DNA of 64,000 bases, taken from the NCBI GenBank assembly GCA_019358985.1, contig JAHHIJ010000023.1, positions 36,380 to 100,379 of the forward strand, written 5' to 3'. The notes beneath the pieces are model-generated. The model was not told the origin of the DNA, made no database searches, and saw nothing but the letters and a program-made list of their open reading frames with translations. This stretch comes from Tolypothrix brevis GSE-NOS-MK-07-07A. GTDB lineage: Bacteria; Cyanobacteriota; Cyanobacteriia; Cyanobacteriales; Nostocaceae. Positions 28,001 through 36,390 of this stretch are shown piece after piece. A program made the position numbers and the translations under genes. Position 1 is the first letter of the stretch. The number at the start of each line of letters is the position of its first letter.

Positions 28001-30143
28001 TTAAGAAATTTTTCCCAGATACTTCTACAAAACCACCATTCCCAGAATTTAACCCACCACGAGCAGATATATTACCAAAAAACTGAGTGGTGTCATTACC
28101 CCAAACAATAACACGTCCGCCATTGCCATTCAACTTACCCTGAGCATTAATCACAGAGTTGGAATCAACATAAGTCTGATTCGCATTCGGAACCGTTCCC
28201 TTACCCTGATAATCGCCACCAATTAACACCGTACCACCATTACTACTGCCAGAGGCGTCAATATTTCCATTAATCACCGCAACTTGCTTACCCAAAACAT
28301 TGACTGTACCCCCGGTTGAACCAGATACATCAACTTTGCCAGATATAATAGTTGTACCTGGGGAAGTTGGAATTTTCAGGTTTGAATTTATTAGTTGTAC
28401 AGTACCATCAGAATTAGCAGTTAAGCCAGTATTCCCCACAGTGAGCAATTCTGGTAAAGAAGCGACAGGAATAGTGGAGCTTGATTCATTGCTCAAAGGC
28501 TGAATTTCCAAACTTAAAATATTTCCCGGTTGACTCAAACGTACCCAACTTTGTCCAGGAACCGATGAAACGACGATTTGCCCCCCAGGAGCGGAAAGTT
28601 GCCCAGTATTAATTACTGTACCACCTAGTAAAGTTAAACTTTGACCCGTCCCCACACCTAAATTCCCAGCATTAATAATTGCTCCTGGTTGGTTGGTTGT
28701 AAAAGCGAATCCGTTGGGTTTCCCTACCAATGTAGTATAGTTATTTGTGGCGATCGCATCAAACCAAAGATTTCCAAACCCAATACCATTTGCCGTTGTC
28801 GCCGTAAAAGCACCAGGAACGTTTAAACTAGCATTTGCACCAAATACAATTCCTGCTGGATTCAGCAAAAATAAATTAGGACTTCCACCCGTTACCTGAA
28901 TCAAACCATTGATAATGGAAGGATTACCCCCTGTAACTCTACCCAGAATATTTTGCAAAACTGGATTAGCCTGAAAATTGGCGATTTGTTCTCGTGAAAT
29001 GCCAAACTCTTGAAAGCTGTGAAATAAGTTTGTCCCATCACCAGAAGTTTTTCCACCACTAATATCAAGTCTATTTCCGTTAGGCGTCACAATTGTACTT
29101 GTTCCGTCAGCAGCGGGAATAATTTGTTGCGCTGAAGCTAATCCCGTATTCATAATTGCGATTAGGGGAAGAAGACTTAGTGCAAGGTAGCGGAAATTAT
29201 TATTTACAGGACTTATGCACGAGTCACCGAATAACGTTCGCCCTTGGCGAAGCCTCTCGTTCGCGCAGCGTCTCCCACAGGAGAAGAGAAGGCTACCGCA
29301 GAGAACACGGTAGTTTTTGTGTAAGTCTTGATTTGGTTGAAAAAGCTGACTGTAGAAGCTTTGTTTTTTTCTGTCTTCTAATACTCGCTTGCGCTTTAAC
29401 AAAAACCGACCGTTGGATAATTCTACATCAATTTGATATTTTTCAGCAAGTCCCCGCCGTTTTAACGCTTCAGAAATTACCCGCTGAGATAATAGAAGCA
29501 TTTCCAATCTACGCTCTTGGGTAATATTCCCTGGATGAGTCCGATAATAGTAAAGTGGCTTTTTTACCCGTCCGACGGAAGCAACTTCAGAGAGTCGCAG
29601 ACATAAATCGTAATCTTCAACGACATCTGGTGAACCCTCAAAACCCTTAACTTGCTCGAAAAGCGATCGCCTAATTAAGCGAAAATGGAAAGTCATAAAG
29701 TCTACCAACAGCCGTTCAAAAGAGTAGGGAATTGAACAGCGATGACCGTAACTGGTTACTTTACCACTTTCATTTATATCGAAATAATCTGTATAAACAA
29801 AACCCATTTCTGGATTCCGTACAAGTACAGCGGCAGTTTCCGCTATTGCGGTAGGAGCGAGCAAATCGTCGCTATCTAAGAATCCGATGTATTCTCCCTT
29901 TGTTTGCAAAGCTGCTGCTTGACGCGCTGCCGCAATGCCTAAATGAGGTGCTTTTACTACCCGTACTCGCCCATCTTGTTGAGCAAACTTGTTCGCGATT
30001 TTTTCTGATTCATCTGTAGAACCATCATCCCAAATTAACAACTCCAAGTCTTCCCATGTCTGTCCTAAGACGCTAGCGATCGCATCTGGGAGGTAATTTT
30101 CCCGATTGTAGTTGACGATGATAATGGAGATTAATGGCGACAT
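25089..30143 (-). CDS. Filamentous-haemagglutinin/CHAT caspase-like protein, fused in frame to a glycosyltransferase
   Basis: One open frame. The part from about 29200 down is a two-partner-secretion passenger: signal-like RYLALSLLPLIAIMNTGLASAQ, the haemagglutination-activity domain (NGNRLDISGG...NLFHSF.EFGIS, NPAGIVFGANASL), a Gly/Asn-rich beta-helix, a Pro-rich linker (PPVIPPEPPIPPEP), and a C-terminal CHAT peptidase domain with catalytic His (HMATHADF, codon 25569-25571) and Cys (LSACRTALGDEE, codon 25440-25442). The first 290 codons are a GT2 glycosyltransferase, joined through a family C element at 29208-29329. No in-frame ATG, GTG or TTG exists between the element and the signal core. 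The only ATG (29153) lies after that core, so secretion may be lost. Confidence 0.85.
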   Translation of the reverse strand: MSPLISIIIVNYNRENYLPDAIASVLGQTWEDLELLIWDDGSTDESEKIANKFAQQDGRVRVVKAPHLGIAAARQAAALQTKGEYIGFLDSDDLLAPTAIAETAAVLVRNPEMGFVYTDYFDINESGKVTSYGHRCSIPYSFERLLVDFMTFHFRLIRRSLFEQVKGFEGSPDVVEDYDLCLRLSEVASVGRVKKPLYYYRTHPGNITQERRLEMLLLSQRVISEALKRRGLAEKYQIDVELSNGRFLLKRKRVLEDRKKQSFYSQLFQPNQDLHKNYRVLCGSLLFSCGRRCANERLRQGRTLFGDSCISPVNNNFRYLALSLLPLIAIMNTGLASAQQIIPAADGTSTIVTPNGNRLDISGGKTSGDGTNLFHSFQEFGISREQIANFQANPVLQNILGRVTGGNPSIINGLIQVTGGSPNLFLLNPAGIVFGANASLNVPGAFTATTANGIGFGNLWFDAIATNNYTTLVGKPNGFAFTTNQPGAIINAGNLGVGTGQSLTLLGGTVINTGQLSAPGGQIVVSSVPGQSWVRLSQPGNILSLEIQPLSNESSSTIPVASLPELLTVGNTGLTANSDGTVQLINSNLKIPTSPGTTIISGKVDVSGSTGGTVNVLGKQVAVINGNIDASGSSNGGTVLIGGDYQGKGTVPNANQTYVDSNSVINAQGKLNGNGGRVIVWGNDTTQFFGNISARGGLNSGNGGFVEVSGKNFLTFQGYVDTSANSGNFGTLLLDPSTLTIIDAPSGGSFDGTAGNIPFGLPDNGANTVSWGALSLATNIDLQATGNITINSITGATPGVTIPGTATLNGGNFSLFSQSGSVIFANPTDTIRNAGGNINISGASLFLGNLDTTGNFTTSGNVNLSANGNINAGNIIAAGNGYGSGNINVTTTSGGITLNQLNTSNNNGFTGGNAAGTITLTSPGDILTNTIDSSSNNGFGLGTGAAIIATSGGNITTGAINSSANVNLGERGGTASGGDVTLQTTNAAGSTIRFDSINTQAGQSNPQQGILTTGGDVRVLTNGLVQGIGTGDTIATGGGTVTIRHDGGPDNIDFTVGNATVNGTAGSINAGGTSIISAGNFPVLDIGGSAVGTPAGITINSVNTAPTLMTNSTLSNNAQAGVAFPFTFTTNTSDINLDNTFVVLDGIQAGTLTRGNTVLNPGDVLIPGETLNYTSPSNATGTINAFTVGASDRVSSSLPQQVGLNIPSPPVIPPEPPIPPEPRPLPTIDPCTVQCENNPVKRDNPVSITTIPSEGNRSLLDTNPTPEDKFTSRVATQLGIPIPNRKTLDDGKEIAQNIEKATGVKPAFIYISFVPVEITPLSSSGNKQLNTTAEQNSEQLELVMVTGRGNPIRKRIPEATKAKVLKIAEEFRNQIVIPRNRRTDGYLPLSQQLYRWIISPLEADLQAQGIDNLVFLPDVGLRSTPMAALHNGKGFLVEKYSIGLMPSLTLTNTLYTDIKKSQLLAMGVSQTTQGQEPLPAVPVELSTLVFKLWQGKLFLNKQATLENLKIIRRQQPFGIIHMATHADFNTGPVSNSYIQLWEDKLRLNQIRKLGFNEPQVEMLVLSACRTALGDEEAEIGFAGLAILAGVKTSVASLWAVNDVGSAALMTKFYQSLKTSRIRAEALRDAQVAMAKGEIYLKNGQIRGLGKVGSLPLPADSIQQPDGPLSHPYYWAAFTMVGNPW
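29208..29329. mobile_element. Family C element forming the GT2/haemagglutinin-CHAT junction
   Basis: The left end AGGACTTATGCAC matches family C; the right end GTGTAAGTCTT is its decayed partner. The interior has TTGGCGAAGCCTCTCGTTCG and CAGCGTCTCCCACAGGAG, a dispersed cyanobacterial repeat. The minus strand is open throughout and encodes residues 295-335 of the long frame. Confidence 0.75.
29331..30143 (-). CDS. GT2 family glycosyltransferase (5' part of the fused frame)
   Basis: About 271 aa from ATG 30143. MSPLISIIIVNYNRENYLPDAI and WDDGSTDES (UDP-binding), then FLDSDD (the DxD metal site) and VVEDYDLCLRL (acceptor/base ED) are typical inverting GT-A enzymes. The domain looks complete. 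The frame has an alternative start at 30212 but that extension is unlike the family. It has no stop of its own and reads through a family C element into the haemagglutinin-CHAT gene. The sugar substrate is unknown. Confidence 0.82.
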
Positions 30144-30212
30144 GGAACTCAGGGGCAAGTCAAGGGTGTAATCACAATATAGTCCCCATTTGGAGCATCT
30201 CGGTGAAATCAC

Positions 30213-30636
30213 TAAAAAATGTAACTATTTAAAGTACAAAAATCCCATTTGAGTGCAGGTATGACATACTTCAAACATCGGCATTAGAAAATCAGGACTT
30301 ACGCAACTGGCACATATATCGACTTCGAGAGTCAAGAGTCAAAAGTCCAAAAAATCTCGACTTTTAAATGCGTGACTTTTGACAACCTCTACGAAAAAAA
30401 TATGACACGCATCTCTAGTCCTATAAATGTAGAGACGTAGCACAGAATAGTCTGTTGGTTTCAGGTAACGCATCATAAGCATAGCAGTCGATGTCTATTA
30501 GACATCTGGTAGAAAAGACGTAAAGACGTAGCACAGAATAGTCTCTACAAAGGTTTCAGGTAATGCATCATAAAATTCGGTCGATATCCATTGCTGAATA
30601 TCAAAGACGCGGTTTCCACACTTTCCAATATGTTTT
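30213..30636. other. Divergent intergenic region with tandem family B copies
   Basis: Lies between the GT2-CHAT frame and the secretion porin. Holds a family C end (AGGACTTACGCAACTGGCAC, about 30295) and two family B copies (about 30409-30497 and 30499-30588) joined as GATGTCTATTAGACATC. Their cores read GTAGCACAGAATAGTC instead of a perfect palindrome. Promoters for both genes must lie here but none stands out. Confidence 0.6.
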
Positions 30637-32361
30637 ATGAAATCCCTAATTTCTCCTAGAGACGTTCCGATGGGATGTCTCTACCATCAGAGCCAAAATA
30701 TACGTGTCAGATATGCTTTGTTAATTCTGCACTCTATCTGCATTGTTTGCATATCACTAAAAGCTACGGCTGACGATGGCAATATAAATAACGTAACATT
30801 TCCACCAATTGCACAGACATCCGATATTAACCCATCCCCAAAACCAGAAACAAGCCATCGCACTTTTGTCCGTCAAATCAAAGTTGTCGATAGCACTGTT
30901 TTTAGCGAAAAAGACTTTAACCCCATTTTACAGCCCTATGTCGGACGCGAATTAACCATTGAAGAAATTAGACAAGCCGCAGATAAAATTACTCAACTTT
31001 ATTTAAATCAAAAGTATATCAATTCCAGAGCGATTCCGGTAACTGAGCAAACTAGAGACGGTGTGGTGGTAATTCGTGTCATCGAAGGACGTGTCTCGGA
31101 GATTGAAGTTCAAGGAACAAACCGATTAAATCCAGGTTATATTCGCGATCGCATCAAACTTGGTGCTAATATCCCTCTTAATACTATACAACTTGAAGAC
31201 CAACTAAAGTTACTGCGAATCGATCCACTTTTCACCAATGTGGAAGCTAGTTTACGTCCTACAGGTAAGGTTGGTCAAAGTATTCTCATTGTCAGAGTGC
31301 AAGAAGCGAACCCGATAACCGTTAACTTTGGTGTAGATAACTATTCACCACCTAGCGTTGGTGGAGAAAGATTGGGTATTGAATTGCGTCATCGCAATTT
31401 AATTGGAATTGGTGATGAGTTGGCAGGTTCATATTATCATACTCTGTCAGGCGGTTCTGACGTTTTTGATTTTAGTTATCAAATTCCCGTTAATGCGATG
31501 AATGGCAAGGTACAATTTAGGGCTGCCCCCAATCGGAACGAAATTACCGAAGCTCCATTTAGTAGGTTAGGCATTCGGGCAGATCAAGATTTATATGAAA
31601 TCAATTATCGTCAGCCGTTGGTGCGATCGCCAAGAGAAGAATTTGCTCTTTCCTTAGGATTTACCTATCAAGATGGTCAAACCTTTCTTTTTGATCGACT
31701 TCCCACCCCTTTTGGTATTGGTCCTGATGAAAATGGAGTTAGTCGTACCAGCGTAATCAAGTTTAGCCAAGATTATATCAAACGCGACGCCCAAGGAGCT
31801 ACTTTTGTGCGATCGCAATTTAATTTTGGTACTGGCTTATTTGATGCTACCATAAATAATAACTCCATCCCTGACGGTCGTTTTTTCAGTTGGTTAGCGC
31901 AAGCACAGCGCGTACAAAAACTGAATGACGATCACTTGTTGCTGATTCAAGCCGACTTACAATTAACACCAGACAGCTTACTACCTTCCCAACAATTTGT
32001 AATTGGTGGTGGACAGTCGGTGAGGGGATATCGGCAAAACATTCGTTCTGGGGATAATGGTTTTCGTTTCGCAATTGAAGATAGATTTACCCTCAAACGC
32101 AACGAGTCAGGATTATCCACAATTGTGCTTATACCATTTCTGGATATGGGAGCCATCTGGAATCAATCTGATAATCCGAACAAACTACCCAGCCAAAGAT
32201 TTTTAGCAAGTGCAGGTTTAGGGGTATTGTGGAATCAAGCATTAGGAATCGATCGCTTAACTTTACGACTCGATTATGGAATACCCTTCATCGATTTAAA
32301 CGATAAAGGTAATAATGCCCAAGACGAAGGCTTTTATTTTAGCCTGCGTTATCAACCGTAG
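30637..32361 (+). CDS. Two-partner secretion porin, FhaC/ShlB family
   Basis: 574 aa outer-membrane transporter. Hydrophobic signal segment (YALLILHSICIVCISLKATA, about residues 26-45), POTRA domains (RTFVRQIKVVDSTVFSEKDF...; VVIRVIEGRVSEIEVQGTNRL), then a 16-strand barrel. It has the family motif VRGY (SVRGYRQN) and ends in the aromatic YFSLRYQP. It would export the haemagglutinin-CHAT protein encoded divergently. Residues about 8-16 are encoded by a dispersed palindrome, so the original start may have been altered; ATG at 30670 is an alternative. Confidence 0.9.
   Translation: MKSLISPRDVPMGCLYHQSQNIRVRYALLILHSICIVCISLKATADDGNINNVTFPPIAQTSDINPSPKPETSHRTFVRQIKVVDSTVFSEKDFNPILQPYVGRELTIEEIRQAADKITQLYLNQKYINSRAIPVTEQTRDGVVVIRVIEGRVSEIEVQGTNRLNPGYIRDRIKLGANIPLNTIQLEDQLKLLRIDPLFTNVEASLRPTGKVGQSILIVRVQEANPITVNFGVDNYSPPSVGGERLGIELRHRNLIGIGDELAGSYYHTLSGGSDVFDFSYQIPVNAMNGKVQFRAAPNRNEITEAPFSRLGIRADQDLYEINYRQPLVRSPREEFALSLGFTYQDGQTFLFDRLPTPFGIGPDENGVSRTSVIKFSQDYIKRDAQGATFVRSQFNFGTGLFDATINNNSIPDGRFFSWLAQAQRVQKLNDDHLLLIQADLQLTPDSLLPSQQFVIGGGQSVRGYRQNIRSGDNGFRFAIEDRFTLKRNESGLSTIVLIPFLDMGAIWNQSDNPNKLPSQRFLASAGLGVLWNQALGIDRLTLRLDYGIPFIDLNDKGNNAQDEGFYFSLRYQP
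30657..30683. repeat. Dispersed palindrome within the porin N-terminal codons
   Basis: TAGAGACGTTCCGA followed by TGGGATGTCTCTA, an imperfect copy of the family A core, read in frame. Confidence 0.7.
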
Positions 32362-32406
32362 TCAGGACTTCAGTCCTCAAAGGAAGAGCGCTGAAACATA
32401 ATTATT

Positions 32407-32556
32407 ATATCATGTCCGTTTAATTAACAGTAATAAAAACCTACCTACCATCGTAGAGACGTTCCTACCTACCATCGTAGAGACGTTCCTACCTACCATC
32501 GTAGAGACGTTCCGGTGGAACGTCTTTTCAGTATGTGTGATTGCCGAACATGATAT
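32407..32556. mobile_element. Family A element with internal 24-bp triplication
   Basis: Ends ATATCATGTCC (32407) and ACATGATAT (to 32556). Inside, a 24-bp unit starting CTACCTACCATCGTAGAGAC is repeated three times (32441, 32465, 32489) before the right half of the core. Confidence 0.8.
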
Positions 32557-32560
32557 TATG

Positions 32561-32696
32561 TCTACCCGTGAACGTTTCCACCAGCTTTTAAGTATTCAAA
32601 GGAAGAGCGCTATAAATTGCTCTTTGCGCTCACTACAGAATTATAATCAACACAAGTTTCATTTATATCTACCCGTGAATGTTCCCACCAGCTTTT
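32561..32696. repeat. Duplicated fni leader sequence
   Basis: A 29-bp segment starting TCTACCCGTGAACGTTTCC (32561-32589) recurs with two mismatches at 32668-32696, where it carries the fni GTG start. The 15-mer CAAAGGAAGAGCGCT occurs at 32378 and 32597. Confidence 0.75.
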
Positions 32697-33721
32697 CTAC
32701 CCAAACTCGCAAAGCAGATCACATCCGCATCTGTCTTGAAGAAGACGTTCAATGTCAGCAAATCACTAATGGACTCGAACGCTATCGCTTTACTCATTCG
32801 TGCTTACCGGAATTAGACCGTCAGGACATTGACATCAGCACAACGTTTTTAGGGAAAACCCTCTTAGCACCGTTGCTAATTTCTTCCATGACTGGTGGTA
32901 CAGAACAAGCGGGAATCATTAACCGTCGCTTGGCGGAAGTCGCACAACATTATAAAATAGCAATGGGTGTTGGTTCTCAACGTGTGGCAGTAGAAAAACC
33001 CTCAGTTGCAGATACCTTTGCGCTGCGAAAGTACGCACCAGACGTTTTGCTGCTTGCGAATTTGGGCGCTGTGCAATTTAATTATAAATACGGTATAGAC
33101 GAATGTCTGCGCGTAGTCGATATTTTGTCAGCCGATGCTTTAATTTTACACCTAAACCCGTTGCAAGAATGCATCCAAGCGCGAGGCGATACGAATTTTC
33201 GCGGATTGCTTGACAAAATCGCCGACTTATGTGGTAAGATAGAAGTACCTGTGATTGTGAAAGAAGTAGGAAATGGCATTTCTGCGAAAATGGCAGAGAA
33301 GCTGATTGCTGCGGGTGTGACAGCAATTGATGTAGCCGGTGCAGGTGGTACATCTTGGGCAAAGGTAGAAAGTGAAAGAGCAGAAAGTGCTTTACAAAGA
33401 CGTTTAGGAGAAACCTTTGGTGATTGGGGTTTACCGACAGCAGAATGTATTACAAGTATTCGCAGTGTTGCACCAAAAGTGCCATTGATCGCTTCTGGGG
33501 GATTGCGTCATGGATTAGATGTGGCAAAAGCGATCGCACTCAAAGCAGACATTGCAGGTTTGGCAATGCCATTCTTGCAAGCAGCAGCAGTGGGAGAAGC
33601 AGCACTCAGGGATTTGGCTGATGTCTTAATTGCGGAAATCACCACAGTGTTATTCTGTACTGGTAATGCTACCTTATATGAGTTGCAAAATTCTGGAAGT
33701 TTACAAAAAATAGAAAACTAA
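32675..33721 (+). CDS. fni: Type II isopentenyl-diphosphate delta-isomerase
   Basis: 348 aa from GTG 32675. FMN/NADPH-dependent isomerisation of IPP and DMAPP in isoprenoid (carotenoid, chlorophyll tail) synthesis. Seen: [62 protein letters not shown] and [14 protein letters not shown], all family signatures. The frame is open to 32537 and contains an upstream ATG at 32558, but that extension is a duplicated leader unlike other Fni proteins. Confidence 0.94.
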   Translation: MNVPTSFSTQTRKADHIRICLEEDVQCQQITNGLERYRFTHSCLPELDRQDIDISTTFLGKTLLAPLLISSMTGGTEQAGIINRRLAEVAQHYKIAMGVGSQRVAVEKPSVADTFALRKYAPDVLLLANLGAVQFNYKYGIDECLRVVDILSADALILHLNPLQECIQARGDTNFRGLLDKIADLCGKIEVPVIVKEVGNGISAKMAEKLIAAGVTAIDVAGAGGTSWAKVESERAESALQRRLGETFGDWGLPTAECITSIRSVAPKVPLIASGGLRHGLDVAKAIALKADIAGLAMPFLQAAAVGEAALRDLADVLIAEITTVLFCTGNATLYELQNSGSLQKIEN

Positions 33722-33796
33722 CCCCCTTCCCGACAAGGATATCGTTAGCAAGGGGTTTGAAACTCTTATATAACGATTTTTTGTTATTCTACACGA

Positions 33797-34038
33797 TTGT
33801 AGAGACGTTCCGCCGGAACGTCTTTACGAATGTTAACTCTGGCGGAACGTCTTTACGAATGTTAACTCTGGCGGAACGTCTTTACGAATGTTAACTCCGG
33901 CGGAACGTCTTTACGAATGTTAACTCTGGCGGAACGTCTTTACGAATGTTAACTCTGGCGGAACGTCTTTACGAATGTTAACTCTGGCGGAACGTCTTTA
34001 CGAATGTTAACTCTGGCGGAACGTCTTTACGAATGTTA
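33797..34038. repeat. 29-bp tandem array derived from family A core
   Basis: A full core at 33799-33827 is followed by eight units of GGCGGAACGTCTTTACGAAT plus GTTAACTCT, exactly 29 bp each, almost identical (one unit has CTCC). There are no variable spacers, so it is a minisatellite and not a CRISPR array. It fills most of the 400-bp gap between fni and sppA. Confidence 0.9.
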
Positions 34039-34120
34039 GGTGTGAGATATTCGGTGGAATTATAAACAAGTCAATCTTCCAAGGTTTTTGACTATTGACT
34101 AATGACTAATAACTAAAAAA

Positions 34121-35959
34121 ATGCATAATTTTCTCAAACAAACTTTTGCGAGCTTAGTTGGCAGCTTACTGGGACTAATTATTTTTTGCGGTGTTGGCAC
34201 CGGCACACTATTCTTTCTATTCCTTGTTGCTGCTACCTCAAAAGACACTGGACCTTTAGTTAAGGATAAATCAGTGTTGGTTTTTGACTTAGCGACGAAA
34301 ATCACTGACAGCGAGCCAAGTTCTAACGAACTTTTTCAACAAGCACTATCAGGTGAATATGACAATAGAATATCACTCCGCAGGGTGATCGATACTTTAG
34401 AAAAAGCGCGTCGTGATAAACGAATTGTTGGTATTTATTTGGATGGAACTCACACCTCAGGAGGTAGTAGCGTTGCGGGTTTTGCGACTCTTAAAGAAGT
34501 CCGTCAGGAGTTGGAGAAGTTCCGTGCCTCTGGCAAGAAGATTATAGCATACGGCATGGAATTGGGGGAACGGGAATATTACTTAAGTTCGGTTGCCGAT
34601 ACCGTTATCGTCAACCCTTTGGGAGCAATGGAAGTTAACGGTTTGAGTACACAAACAATGTTTCTGTCGGGAGCATTGCAAAAGTATGGTATCGGCGTTC
34701 AAGTTGTGCGCGTTGGTAAATTTAAAGGCGCAGTGGAACCGTATATACTACCAAAATTGAGTCCAGAAAACCGCCAACAAACTCAAAAATTGTTAGATGA
34801 TGTTTGGTCAGAATGGCGGACTACGGTGGGTAAAAGTCGCAAACTTACCCCTCAAAAGTTGCAAGCGATCGCCGATAATCAAGGGATCTTAATGGCTGAC
34901 GAAGCCAAAGCTAGCGGTTTAGTGGATCGGGTAAACTATTTCGATGAAGTAGTTACCGATTTGAAAAAGTTAACTGATAGCGACAAGGAAGATAAAACAT
35001 TCCGCCAAATTGATTTAGCAGAATACGCCGGAGTTTCTGGCAAAGAATTTGGTATAGAACGCGACTCTAAAAATAAAATTGCTGTGGTTTATGCAGAAGG
35101 GGAAATAGTCGATGGTGAAGGAAATGATAGCGAAGTTGGAGGCGATCGCTTCGCCAAAACCTTCCGCAAACTACGACAAGATAAAAATGTCAAAGCCGTT
35201 GTCTTGCGGATCAACAGTCCCGGTGGTAGCGCTACTGCCGCTGAAGTGATGCAGCGAGAAGTACGACTAACTCGCAAAATCAAACCAGTAGTCGTCTCAA
35301 TGGGTGATGTGGCTGCCTCTGGTGGTTACTGGATAGCGAGCGATTCCAACCGCATTTTCGCCGAACCAAACACCATCACAGGCTCAATCGGTGTCTTTGG
35401 TTTATTACTAAATGGACAAAAACTGGCAAATGATAACGGCATCACCTGGGATTCAGTCAAAACCGGACGCTATGCTGATAGTCAAACCATATCTCGTCCC
35501 AAATCTACCGAAGAGTTAGCTGTTTATCAGCGCAGCGTTAACCGCATTTACAATCTATTCCTCAACAAAGTTTCTCAAGGACGCAAACTTCCACAACAAA
35601 AGGTAGCAGAAATAGCTCAAGGACGAGTTTGGTCTGGGGTAGCGGCAAAGCAAATCGGTTTAGTTGATGAAATTGGCGGCATTGATACTGCTATAGATTA
35701 TGCCGCTAAAAGCGCGAATTTAGGAAATGATTGGGAATTACAAGAGCATCCCAGATACAGCACCTTTGAAGAACGCTTTTTTGGTAGGGCAACTCAAGAA
35801 GCGCGGACTATTTTGGGAATTGAGAAATCAACAACTAAATCACCCGATTTACTAACCGCTGAATTCCAGAAACTACAAAAAGAATTAGCGATTATGCAAA
35901 AAATGAACGATCCCCTCGGCGTTTATGCTCGTTTGCCATTCAACTTTACGATTAGGTAA
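34121..35959 (+). CDS. sppA: Signal peptide peptidase SppA (protease IV), 67-kDa type
   Basis: 612 aa with an N-terminal membrane helix (LIIFCGVGTGTLFFLFLV, about residues 18-37) and two peptidase S49 domains. The catalytic Lys is in RVGKFKGAVEPY (first half), the Ser nucleophile in DVAASGGYWIAS (second half), with ITGSIGVFG after it. It digests cleaved signal peptides at the membrane and in cyanobacteria has been linked to thylakoid/antenna acclimation. Starts 83 bp after the tandem array. Confidence 0.93.
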   Translation: MHNFLKQTFASLVGSLLGLIIFCGVGTGTLFFLFLVAATSKDTGPLVKDKSVLVFDLATKITDSEPSSNELFQQALSGEYDNRISLRRVIDTLEKARRDKRIVGIYLDGTHTSGGSSVAGFATLKEVRQELEKFRASGKKIIAYGMELGEREYYLSSVADTVIVNPLGAMEVNGLSTQTMFLSGALQKYGIGVQVVRVGKFKGAVEPYILPKLSPENRQQTQKLLDDVWSEWRTTVGKSRKLTPQKLQAIADNQGILMADEAKASGLVDRVNYFDEVVTDLKKLTDSDKEDKTFRQIDLAEYAGVSGKEFGIERDSKNKIAVVYAEGEIVDGEGNDSEVGGDRFAKTFRKLRQDKNVKAVVLRINSPGGSATAAEVMQREVRLTRKIKPVVVSMGDVAASGGYWIASDSNRIFAEPNTITGSIGVFGLLLNGQKLANDNGITWDSVKTGRYADSQTISRPKSTEELAVYQRSVNRIYNLFLNKVSQGRKLPQQKVAEIAQGRVWSGVAAKQIGLVDEIGGIDTAIDYAAKSANLGNDWELQEHPRYSTFEERFFGRATQEARTILGIEKSTTKSPDLLTAEFQKLQKELAIMQKMNDPLGVYARLPFNFTIR

Positions 35960-35960
35960 T

Positions 35961-36054
35961 AGGCGTCTCCAGAAAATACGTAGAGACGTAGCACTGCTAC
36001 GTCTAATCAAGGGTTTCGGTTAACGCATAGTTCATTTTCACTCCTATGTCTAAT
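35961..36054. repeat. Family B copy behind sppA
   Basis: GGCGTCTCCAGAAAATACG, core GTAGAGACGTAGCACTGCTA, TCAAGGGTTTCGG, then CATTTTCACTCCTATGTCTA. One end is intact. Confidence 0.7.
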
Positions 36055-36150
36055 CATAAAGAGGTTTTTTTAGACGGGAACAGCTGACATTATTTCCACC
36101 TATGTGTAAAGTAGGTTAGATACCATCAGTAAGATTTTTCGCAACCCTCT

Positions 36151-36390
36151 ATGGAGAGAAAAACCAAACGCCTTTTACTGCTAATTATTTCCTGTAGTGT
36201 CACCGGTGTAATTTTAGGAGGTACGGCAAGCTGGGCAGAAAGCACCATTTGCTTACAAGCCGATACCGTGACGAGTGAGTGCTTGACCCAAAACCCCATT
36301 AACAAAACTATAGAAGGAATGAGTACTGGTTTGCTAGCTGGGGCTGGGGCAGCTTTTGGTGCCGCATGGCAGTTGAGACGTGAAGATTAA
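36151..36390 (+). CDS. Small conserved membrane protein, unknown function
   Basis: 79 aa. Two hydrophobic segments (LLLLIISCSVTGVILGGTAS, about 8-27; GMSTGLLAGAGAAFGAAWQL, about 56-75) flank a short loop with two Cys (ICLQ...SECL), possibly a disulfide outside the cytoplasm. It ends in a charged RRED tail. The stop overlaps the stop of the convergent GDYXXLXY gene by 4 bases. Family not named. Confidence 0.65.
   Translation: MERKTKRLLLLIISCSVTGVILGGTASWAESTICLQADTVTSECLTQNPINKTIEGMSTGLLAGAGAAFGAAWQLRRED

Noticed and set aside
26806..28503. Several open frames on the plus strand opposite the haemagglutinin-CHAT gene
   Set aside because: They mirror the Gly/Asn-rich repeats of the real gene, are low in complexity and lack starts or family features.
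33797..34038. CRISPR array
   Set aside because: The 29-bp units are contiguous, with no variable spacers, and no cas gene is nearby.
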